A DNA stretch of 64,000 bases from Lentinula raphanica (Eukaryota > Basidiomycota > Agaricomycetes > Agaricales > Omphalotaceae), in assembly GCA_027919835.1 (NCBI GenBank), contig JANVFP010000048.1, positions 1-64,000 of the forward strand. The letters are read 5' to 3'. The position numbers and the translations under genes were made by a program. The notes beneath the pieces were generated by a model. It was not told where the DNA came from. It saw nothing but the letters and a program-made list of their open reading frames with translations, and searched no databases. This document shows positions 10,601-19,702 of this stretch, piece by piece. Within the stretch, counting starts at the first letter, position 1. Each line of letters starts with the position of its first letter.

Positions 10601-11811
10601 TCCCTCCAACGGTGACCTTCACGCCATCCTTGTTCCAAAAGATACATATCGATACTATGGTTATGTCTCCGGCCAGTAATGGTTGTAGGTATATCGTTCA
10701 CGGAAGGGATTCCTTGTCGAGTTGGTCGGAAGCTAGGGCACTGAGAGTGGAAAACGCGAGATCACTCGCGGAATGGTTCTTCGAAGACATCATATGTAGA
10801 TGGGGATGTCCGGAAATCGTGGTCTCGGACAATGCACCACAGATGAAGCTTATGTTGAGATGGCTCGAACAGAAATACGGGATCCGTGGAATACAGATAT
10901 CGCCTTACAATTCACAAGCTAACGGAAAGATTGAGCGTGCTCACTTTGATCTGAGACAAGCACTTGCGAAAGCGTGTGCGGGAGATCTGTCAAAATGGTA
11001 CTACTTCTTGAAACCGATACTTTGGGCTGATCGTATTACTGCACGGAGAGGTTTAGGCTGTTCACCATACTTCGTAGCTACCGGTACGGAACCTCTGCTA
11101 CCTTTCGATATTGTTGAATCTACATATTTGGTCAATCCACCAAATCGAATACTATCACGGGAAGAGTTACTGGGCTTCCGGGCTCAGGCTCTTTCCAAAC
11201 ATCGTTCCTTCGTCGAGAACATGAAATCACGGATCGACGAGAACAAACGTCGAGAAGCGAGAGCTTTCGAGGAAAAGTACAAGTACACCATTAAGGACTG
11301 GGATTTCAAACCAGGTACCTTAGTACAAGTACGGAACACCGCCATCGAGAAGAATTTGGATCGGAAAATGTACCTTCGATATCGTGGACCTATGGTTGTT
11401 ATCCGGAGGACCCGAGGAGGCGCATATATCATTGCGGAAATGGATGGCACTGTACTTAAAGACAAAGTGGGTGCTTTCCGTGTGATCCCGCATCATGCTC
11501 GTTACGAACCAATTGAACTGCCGGAAAATATACATGATCTGATAGATCTGTCGCCCGAGCAGTTAGAATCCATGGTACAGGATGAGGAAGACGAACCTGA
11601 GGAAGTGGAGGACTTTATTTTCAGTACTGCCCCTCGAATAAACATTTCCGGTGATGATCAGTCGAATTCCGTTGAACCACCACTGGTTCCGCCTGTTGAA
11701 CAGCTTGATCCGGAGGATCTGAAGGCTGCGGAGTCCGAAGATCAAGAGGAAGAGGCGAATCCGCCCCTACCAAATGGTCCACGACGAAGTGGTCGACGGA
11801 AATCTTTCTAA
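7631..11811 (+). pseudogene. Z pol: RT, RNase H, integrase; one base missing at 8720-8722
   Basis: Enzymes for reverse transcription and integration. The first part (to 8725) holds the pol N-terminal extension and RT fingers. The rest (from about 8722, 1026 codons) has the palm with YVDD at residues 91-94, then RNase H (VDSSYMGTGFYIYQ, SKRELYGLKVAL, ETDAS). Integrase follows, with a HHCC finger near residues 573-605 (ending CQAC) and the triad D641, D700, E735 (34 residues between the last two). No chromodomain is seen, and the tail is acidic then ends RRSGRRKSF. At 8720-8722 a CCC run precedes a stop in the middle of a conserved RT block. The protein resumes in the +1-restored frame, so one base appears missing. 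This makes the copy defective, or marks a sequencing error. Confidence 0.9.
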
Positions 11812-12255
11812 ACATGCCTGATCCAACAGATCAGTTAGTTTGGGGGAGTTTTCGCGATGTTTCAACTTATTCTATCTCAATAATCACTCGAGGAATTTAG
11901 TTGCCACTGGATTACCTCAAAAACTACCAATGATACTTGACTTGACAAAAGTACAGGTATAAAAATAGGCGACAGGGCAGAATGAACGATGATCTAGATG
12001 GTCAGCCTCGATAAGCACTTGCTTAAGGTGCGGAGCGTGGCCCTTGCATTGCGGGATCCTCTAAGTCTGTCTGCGCAATTTTAATTACGGGTGGCAGCGA
12101 CGGTGGTGCGGAAAACACGTACACCTCTTCAACGTCGGCAGGAGTCATGGTGGTGTCCTCGTCTTTGGGCAGAGGTTCACCAGCCTTCCGAGCAGCCCTG
12201 GCGTTGTCGATGATCCGTTGACTAGCCTCCCCACGGTGTGCATAGAAACGAGCTT
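11812..12255 (+). other. Post-pol spacer of Z with first polypurine tract copy
   Basis: No coding region is seen. A 15-bp palindrome lies at 11819-11833, followed by TTAGTTTGGGGGAG at 11835-11848, identical to the tract that abuts the 3' LTR. A plus-strand TATAAAAAT at 11958-11966 has no evident gene. If antisense gene A is read through its apparent frameshift, its C-terminus extends here to 12023. Confidence 0.6.
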
Positions 12256-14036
12256 TCATAACACAGTCGAAGAGTTGGTCGTATGGAAGTTGATGAAGGC
12301 ATTGTACTGTTCTTCGGTGTACGATTCAACCTCCGGGTTGTGGGCGAGTCCGATGTTGTGAAGAAGTTGCACGAGATCTCGATGATCTGTATCGTCGGGG
12401 GTACCTGTAACGATAATCAGTAACACGAAGCTTGCGGAAGGTCTCCGGACTATGCAAAACGAAATTATCTAACGGAAAATGCGTGATCTAGCAGATCAAC
12501 GAGTTTCCGTAGAAGTCCGTACGAAAAAGCGGAAAATGGAAGTGGTACTCACTAGTATCCGCGAGTTCCAACGAATACTTCACCCTCTTAATCAGATCTT
12601 CACCAACAGCACGAGGCTGGGAGATCGCGTTACAGCGTGCACAGTACTATGTGCTTGAGGAGACAGAGCCCGCTCAGTCTCATCACCGTCCGCGGGACCA
12701 ACATCGCGTTCGGAACGTTTGCGCTTGCTCTTGGTCTTGGACGACCTCGGAGTGTCATCGTCGTCAACGGTGTCGCGCTTTTTGGTTTTGGTCTTAGCCT
12801 TCGCAGGAGTAGAATCCTCGACTTCGTCAGCCATCTATGGCACGGGTTAGTCATAAACTTGTCTGATCTACAAGACCAGCCACGTACAGAGACATCCTGA
12901 TCTGCCAGAGCAGCCGGTTCGTCGTCAGGGGATTTCTTCTTGCTTTTAGAACGAGTAGAGGGCCTGGTAGGAGGAGGAGGAGTCGCGTCCGCGGTCTTCT
13001 TCCCCTTCTCGCCTTTTTCACGTTCCTCCTTGGCGTGCTTGATCCTTTCGTCCATACCAATGATATGATCGATGACGAGTTCAGCACGACGAGGCTGGAT
13101 AAACCGTTAGCAGCTGATCTAACAGATCAACGTACCATACTTACCGGAGGGTCATACCGCGGAACAGGAACACCCATACGCAGTGATTCTTGCATTTCAA
13201 AACGTTGCTCGCGGGGACTACGGAAGTGGCCTCGCATGGGAAGTCCGCGGCCTCGTAAATGGTTAGCAAGTGCGCCTCGAGGACCTTTTGGAGGTGAAGG
13301 ACCATGTTCTGCAAGATCAGCATCCTGGGACCTTTACTTAGTAAATGAATCTTCGTAAACAGTTGCGGAAACGCACCACCTCGGCCATGAACTTGGCGTC
13401 AGCATCGGAAACTGCTGGATCTACTGGATCAGTCGCAACTTCCTTGCCTTTCGACTTGGATTTCGACGGTCCTTCAGGATCTGCAGGTGGAACACTAGGT
13501 CCGCGAGTACTGACAGCAGGAGAACCCTGTCTGCCTTGGTCCTCACGGAGCTTTTTGCGACGAAGGTCGTTCAGCTGAATGTAGAAACTGACGATCTCTG
13601 CGTTTTTCCCTCCCTCCTCCGAGAGTTTGGGAAACTGCTTAGGGATCTCGTCACGGATCGTGCGGTACGCATTCACGGCGGAAAGTAATTCCTCCGCGAG
13701 ATTGTCGTACGCCCGCAGATATTCCTTGTTCATACACGCAGCGTCGCGGGACACTCGAATGAGCTAACGGAAAATGGTTAAAATTGCTAGATCTAGCAGA
13801 CCAGACGGTTTCCGTACCAAATGAGTGTATGCGCAACGGACATCGTTCAGAAAGATCGTTTTGTTGGACGTGGTGAACTCGACCTTGTCCTTGCTAGAAC
13901 TGTACTTGGCACCTTGCCAGGCCAGGCTTTTGTCATCGCTGACACGAGCAGCCCAGTACTCCGCGTCGACGCACCAGTTGGCAAAGTCAGCTTCAAGCGA
14001 GATAGGGAGATTGTGGTACTCGAAGTTGGGAGCCAT
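12256..14036 (-). CDS. Z antisense gene A: spliced gene of unknown function
   Basis: I do not recognise a family. The start is ATG at 14036 (MAPNFEYHNLPIS), 43 bp after a TATA box. Exons that keep one frame are 13818-14036, 13377-13763, 13145-13324, 12888-13094, one ending below 12834, 12553-12616 and 12404-12256. The introns are 50-54 bp except the last, of 148 bp. Most junctions have GTNNGT-type donors and CTAAC/CTGAC branch points. The junction between the exon at 12834 and the one at 12616 is not fixed, because its donor is weak. The protein has a globular N-terminus (about 110 residues, W-rich), a basic linker, an RGHFRSPREQRFEMQ segment and a Lys/Ser-rich tail that may be nuclear. The frame ends at 12256. 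A one-base change near 12285-12291 would extend it smoothly to 12023. The gene lies opposite to the retroelement mRNA, so it needs its own promoter. Confidence 0.72.
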
Positions 14037-14078
14037 TTTTTTCGTTGAGTTGGGAGTCGGATCTCTTAGATCAAGGGC

Positions 14079-14085
14079 TTTTATA
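14079..14085 (-). promoter_or_regulatory. TATA box of antisense gene A
   Basis: TATAAAA on the minus strand lies 43 bp before the ATG at 14036. It supports independent transcription of gene A against the retroelement. Confidence 0.6.
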
Positions 14086-14125
14086 CCTTTTCCGATGCTC
14101 CGGGTCAGCAGGGGACTGCTGAGCT

Positions 14126-14139
14126 TTAGTTTGGGGGAG
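14126..14139 (+). repeat. Second internal copy of the Z polypurine tract
   Basis: TTAGTTTGGGGGAG is identical to 11835-11848 and 17989-18002. It lies just upstream of gene A. This copy and the first are both followed within 20 bases by a similar GTTTCAA run, which suggests a duplicated segment. Confidence 0.75.
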
Positions 14140-14186
14140 GGGACACACGGTGTTTCAAGAATTTTCGGAATTTCAGAAATTTTCAT

Positions 14187-14813
14187 GAAAATTTTACGAG
14201 ATCTAAAAGACCTGTGCTCATTGACAGTTTAAGCATGCGTACAACGCAAAGACTTAGATCTAAAACCGACGCAGATTGCAAATTGTAAATCCCAATGGAT
14301 TTAACAAGCCATCTGAGGCTGCAACCACCAACTTGATAACCGAAGAAATAACATTGATGAGCCTGATCTAGCTGATCAAAATGATCTAGCAGATCAAGCG
14401 GAACTTCGGTTCAATAGACAACGGGAGAGTACGGCAAAAGCCTCAGCAAGGACACTGACTGGCTGAAGCAAACACTTAGAAGGACACAGTAGGATCAGAA
14501 AATACTTATAGTGTCCTTCAGGTGGAAGTGAAGAGGGAAGACCTAAGCTCAGAAGCTATCTTAGAAGGAGCTCAGAGGATTGAATGTTGCACTTAGGGAC
14601 TCTTCAGGAGAGCTCAGACAAGTAGTGGACAGGATAAAGAAAACCCAGACGGGTATTGACATTCGCGGATCTGCTACAGGTGCTACTCAAAAGAAAATCA
14701 GGAGCAAACGATGTACGGAAAAGCTAGAATCGATCAAAACAAAAGTAGCTGCAGTCTGGCTCTACGATAAGAGTCCGATCACTACACTACTAGGTTATGA
14801 GACGAGGTACGAG
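14187..14813. other. Spacer between antisense genes A and B
   Basis: I see no gene. It holds two perfect 15-bp palindromes at 14364-14378 and 14382-14396. It also holds a short inverted repeat with AAGGACAC near 14482 and GTGTCCTT near 14511. The spacer probably contains the upstream region of A and the 3' end of B. Confidence 0.5.
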
Positions 14814-17543
14814 CTAAGTCTGTTCATCTCCCTCCGCCAGGTCATCGTCACCGTCTCCCTCGCCGTCGTCGTCGTCAGCATCCGGGTCGGCCATTAACTC
14901 TTGAACGGCGGCAATGCTTGCTGAACCACCTTCTGCGTCCATGTCATCGTCAGGAACCGTCACGGATGGAGGAGGTGCAGAGGTAGAAGGAGTCCTGAAC
15001 CCAGGAGACGAAACGAAGTTAACGGGGATACCGGCGGCGGGACGACGGCGTGATTTCAGCCCTGGTTCATCCGAAACCGTGGTAGGCTTCAACGGAGAAG
15101 GCGGAAAAGAAGATTGGGTGGAACGAAGGGCCACGGCTTGAGACTGGTCAGAGGATTCCGGGGGGGGAGGCAGGTGTTCGCGCATAAACGCCTCCAAACG
15201 AGGAATGTCCTCCGGATTGCTGAGGTAGTCTATAAGGTTACAGGCGGAATTCCAGCCAAAAAGGGTCGCTAGCCAGGTCAGAGTATCGTAGTCCAAGGGA
15301 AGGTTCGGGTTGTCGTCAGCCCATCGAGAAAGGACCACGTTTAGATCGAAGCTGGAGTCCCGGACCTTCTGCATGCCTTGTAACAACGCTTGCTGGGCCT
15401 CCTGAAAAAGGGGAGCGAAAGAGTTCTGAAGCTTGGTGATACGGTCCAACGCGGTAGCATATTGTTCGAGGGAAGCGGAATAACCTGAGTTGAAGAAGTC
15501 AGAGACAGAGGTCGATGAGAGAGGGCAACAACGAGTGGTACTTACCATCAGGATAGCCTTGGACATGATTGTAAATAGCGAGGAAACGGTCACGATGCTC
15601 GTCTAAGGAGAGGCAGCTTGGGCAAGAGCGATGTGTGCCATTGCACTGGCGACAGGCTCCGCCATGCTTCTCACTGGCCTCACAGATCTCTCCGCGACTA
15701 ATGCAGGTGATACAATTGTTCGTCGAGTACAAGGACTCCGGGGAAGGCAGGGTACGGGTGTTGTTAGGCCACAAAAACCTGGAACTGGCGTATCCGAAAC
15801 GGCTTAAGCCCTGCAATGAGAAAGTGGTGTCCCCGATGGTGGCAAAAGCACCGAAGTTTTTCAATTCCTCGGTAATCTTCCACTTGGGAGCACGCAGGAA
15901 TGGAATCTTAGCCCCGCGTTTGTTGGTCTCCACTGTCTTAGAAATCAACTCGGAGAAGGGAGTTTTAGGCGTAAAGTGAGGGTTCGTAAGAAACTGGGAA
16001 TGGGCGGAGGTCTTTGTGTCGTCCCCATTAAAATAGTCCGGTTCCCCTTCTTGTATACGGAGGGGCTCCTCCTCCTTAGAGGGGGAAGACTCCTCGATGG
16101 CAGGAGAATCAGCACGAACCTTGCCTGCGGCTTTCTGCGTACGACGCTTTTTAGCCGGAGGGTCGGGAAGTGACACTTCAGGCTTAAATTCCATGGGTGA
16201 GCGAGGGCGCTTGGAAGAAGGAGGTGGTTCAGGAATCTTTCGGAACTCCTCAGGGATCTTCGGCTTCGTTTTGGCCACCCGGGCGATGCTCTGTCGAATC
16301 AAGAGGACATCGGGTTTACCAGGAGCCTTGAAGAGATCAGAGGGTGGTTCGTCCTCCTCGGCCTCAACGACTGACGAAACGACTGGCCGGTGGCGAGCGA
16401 GTCGGCGAGGTTGAAGGGAAGAAGAGGCAGGTGAGGAAGGATTATCAAAATCCGGTGATGGTGGGCGAAGTCGCGTCTTACTGCCGAGCGGGGACGGAGG
16501 AACGGGAGCAGGAGCAGCAACGACGACAGTGTAAGCCGGATCCGGTCGTAACACTCGTTTGGAAACAGGATGGGTAATCTGGTCAACGGAGGAACCTTGG
16601 CTGACCACCGTCAGTAAAAGCTGGCCCTCCCGAGTAGAAGGATCGAACGGGATGGGGATGGCGAGGTCCTGCAGGTCAAAGATTTCGGTTATATCCTCCT
16701 AGTGGCAAGACAGAGTCAGTAAAGCTGGGAGATAGAAACGGGGATGGTACAAACCATCAGGCGATCGCGGGTCCGAGTACTCATTCCAGGACCGTCTCGA
16801 ATCTTGGAGTTGTAAACGCGCGCGGCGTACTCAGCCTCAGTCAAATGCTCTTCACAGAATTCGCAAATGAGGATGACGAGGATGGGAGCGACCAGCGGAC
16901 AGTTGTGGGCACCATGCCAAAATAACTGGTAATATTGCTGCAGACAGGGAGTAAGCTATAGCCGCGGAGGCAGCCAGACGAAAAGAGAACCTACCAAGCT
17001 ATGAGAGAAGTTGGGCAGGTCAGTGAAAGCAATCAAGCGACGATGGATTTCGGTCTTGGCAAGATGTCCTCGAATGAGGCGGGAAAATCCACGGTGCAGG
17101 AAGGAGAGAGCCTGGAACAGTTGGAAAGCTTCCCCAGATGAGGTGAAACCAGTTGAGAAGGTGGAACAGAATGTGGTCAGTTGGGGAGGGTAAAAGGTAG
17201 TGAGACGAGAATCATTAGTGTCCTGTTCCGCCACCGCCTTGAAATCGACCTCCTCTGGATGTGTATAGCGCCGAAGACTGAAAGCAGGACTGGCTGTGTT
17301 GGGAAACTGCTTCCACCGATTTACGAGCAGGGAGCACTCCTCGGCGGAGGCAGGAAGAAACAGGGCTGAGGAGTCGTTGGCCAGTTGGCCCACCTCCCGA
17401 ATAGCCCGGTCGAAGTGAATGTGGTGGACGGCGTCGACGTCGAGTACGTCTACCGGACGGACGGATAATTTCTTCCTGGCGGTGGTCGCAGCAGAAGAAG
17501 TGGTAGTGGGTTTAGGTACGGGACGTTTAGACGAAGATGCCAT
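14814..17543 (-). CDS. Z antisense gene B: four-exon gene with cysteine-rich motif, 851 aa
   Basis: Four exons join in frame: 16995-17543, 16755-16937, 15546-16698 and 14814-15484, with introns of 56-61 bp. The total is exactly 852 codons including the stop, which strongly supports the model. I start at MASSSKRPVPKP; an in-frame ATG 22 codons upstream is possible. The N-terminal 240 residues look globular. The middle is basic and Pro/Ser-rich with several Lys/Arg clusters. Near residues 572-610 is a cysteine array (CITC, EIC, ACRQC, SCPSC), a likely zinc-binding fold loosely like fungal Cys6 DNA-binding domains. The C-terminus is strongly acidic. Similar cysteine-rich hypothetical proteins occur in basidiomycetes, but I know no function. 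A role as regulator or nucleic-acid-binding protein is inference. All junctions look functional, so the gene appears intact. Confidence 0.82.
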
Positions 17544-17609
17544 CGTATCGAGGACGTGGATAACGATGGGGAGAGGCGAAGGAAGAAACGAACTTAGAAA
17601 ATTTTCCAA

Positions 17610-17988
17610 GTCCGTTGAACCTTTGTCAGCATTTGCTAATCCCAGGCCTAGGCACTGGGATAGTATGTAAAATGTTGAAAAGAAGTTGTTTCGAGGAAGT
17701 GTGTATGTGATGTGATAGAATTGGAAGCGTGATTTACGTCATGATATCACACTCGGAAATTAAGCGCCGATAACAAACCGAGGACTTAGCGTTTTCGACA
17801 AGAGGACAGCGGAGTTGTTGGTACGGGTGCTAAGATCAACGGATCAACTTGATCTGTTAGATCACCGGGTATAATCAGGTCAGAATGTTGCGGAAAGTGA
17901 TTGATCTGTTGGATCAGCTACAGTGCCACTCCTTTCGAGGGATACGAGCCTACACTACCCATAGCGATGACCGGGGACGGTCAGATCT
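17610..17988. other. Spacer between gene B and the 3' polypurine tract
   Basis: This is the likely upstream region of antisense gene B, with no gene seen. Two perfect 15-bp palindromes lie at 17850-17864 and 17902-17916. A further imperfect palindrome (CCCAGGCCTAGGCACTGGG) lies near 17641. Confidence 0.5.
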
Positions 17989-18002
17989 TTAGTTTGGGGG
18001 AG
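17989..18002 (+). other. Functional polypurine tract of Z
   Basis: TTAGTTTGGGGGAG ends one base before the 3' LTR, where the plus-strand primer is expected. Confidence 0.8.
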
Positions 18003-18003
18003 A

Positions 18004-19702
18004 TGTTGCGCGGTTTTTCCGCGCAGGCGTGCAATGATCAAAAAGATCAACTTAGACCGTTGCATAGTATCAATAAGGACTGTAGTGAGCCCGAACTAGC
18101 AGTCAAACTTGTATCAGTATAAGCTAGGATACAGATCCTTTGGCAGGATCAGCCATGAATATCCACTTAGAGCTATTGCTCGCACCCTTGGTCGGGGATC
18201 CTTCAAGAAGGCTGACTACTGGTACGAGCACACCAAGGGAATATCGACTTAGTATCAAGATCTGCCGGATCGGCACAACTGAGTTTGGTACTTGGCTGTG
18301 ATGACGGAAATTTCACTTGATCTAGCAGATCAGACACGATGAGGACCTATCCGGACGAGTTACCACACGGAAACCCTACGCAAAGTAGCGGAAACCGTCG
18401 GAAACATGATGATCTAGTATTTCCGTGGCAGTACGGGTGAAACCCGCAGCGGAAACACGCATATGTTCAAGTTCTAAACTGGGATATAGCGTATGCTATG
18501 TACAGCTTTGACCAGTACTCACGGAAACGCGCGGAAACCTACGGAAAACACTTCTGAAGCATTTATCTGCATTGTCCGCTCCGGAACACCAGGCTATATG
18601 CATACCGTTCGAAAGCTACGGACCAGACCTACCTGATCCGCGAGATCAACCGCTGTTACGAGTCTATCTCAGTAACTTGGGAAGACCACTACCATTCCGC
18701 GGAAGCAAATTCGTCGGAAACACTTGAGCAACACAGGCAGGAGCCACTCTGACGAGTTAGGCACCCTAGCATGTGGATGCCGCACAGACCATGGTCGGAA
18801 CTTGCTTGGTCTTCTAGATCTGGCGAAAGTACGACGAAATACGGACAAGTTTCATCTTTTTCTCTGTTTTCTTTACTATTTCCTTGCGTGTTTGTATCGT
18901 TTCAGTCATATTTTACTATTTAAGTGTATATTATCGGACTCCGTCCGTAGAAATAGCTAGATCTACTAGATCAAGGACAAATACGGGTATTGGACTTTTC
19001 GTAGTGTACTTAAAGACCTGTATCCGCACAAATGAAACAAGTTTCGCGCCCAGATCTCTCTGAACTGGTAATCCTTTTCATCCATACGTGGGAGTAAAGG
19101 CTTCTAAGCCGTACCGGACCTTGCAGATTAAGTGTGTTACTTCATCGCGATAAGCCCGACTTTTGAGTGGTTTGACTTGGTGTCTGTCACTTGCTAGTTG
19201 AAGGTAGACTCCGTTCCGGAGATACAGAGGACTTGGTCTCAGGTTGTGCCGAGTGAACGTGCAGAGTTTTGGTGGCTCTGTTCAAGTTGACACGTAGTGA
19301 TTGGTGATCTGCGTGATCTTCGAGGTTTTACTGAGAATAGTGATCAGTACTGCTTCACCCGGGAGCGGAATCGATTGGTCTACCATAACGTCTGGTACCC
19401 CGTTGCTTTCCGAGCCTAAAAACCCTTATCCGAGTGGAAGCCACTCAAAACAAACCCCTTAGTCCAGATCTTACGACTGGTATATCCGTGTCACTTCGTT
19501 CTGCTGACCAGTATTGCTGATCTAAAAGATCTTACAAGACTGCGTTCGACTTGAGATATAAGATAGTGCGGAATCTCTGACAACGCCCCACACCTCGCTA
19601 TAAATACAATTTGATTGACGAATCCGTGAAGTCGTACTCTGTGTTCGTGCTAAGTGACCTGTCATAAGGCATTATACTAAGAACCGACTTTATACCTCGT
19701 TA
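18004..19702 (+). repeat. 3' LTR of Z (1699 bp)
   Basis: It matches 2441-4138 apart from one T in a short T run. It ends TACCTCGTTA and is followed by CCGCAACAAC, which belongs to the intron of the Spt5-like gene. Confidence 0.95.

Larger units (their letters stand above)
2441..19702 (+). mobile_element. Z: complete 17.3 kb Ty3/gypsy-like LTR retrotransposon with antisense cargo genes
   Basis: The element is bounded by direct LTRs at 2441-4138 and 18004-19702. A primer binding site follows the first LTR and a polypurine tract ends one base before the second. Sense genes come in the order gag, protease, RT, RNase H, integrase, which is the Ty3/gypsy order. The pol type (YVDDVPIRGP at the RT active site) matches a group common in basidiomycete genomes. 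The 6.2 kb between the integrase stop (11811) and the 3' LTR holds two spliced genes on the minus strand and two further copies of the polypurine tract. The left flank is element X pol and the right flank is the intron of an Spt5-like gene. The flanks do not share a target duplication, so the two ends come from different insertion sites. Confidence 0.93.

Noticed and set aside
13141..13323. 60-aa minus-strand frame starting MLILQNM
   Set aside because: It overlaps gene A exon 13145-13324 in another frame. Splicing with the upstream and downstream exons supports the other frame.
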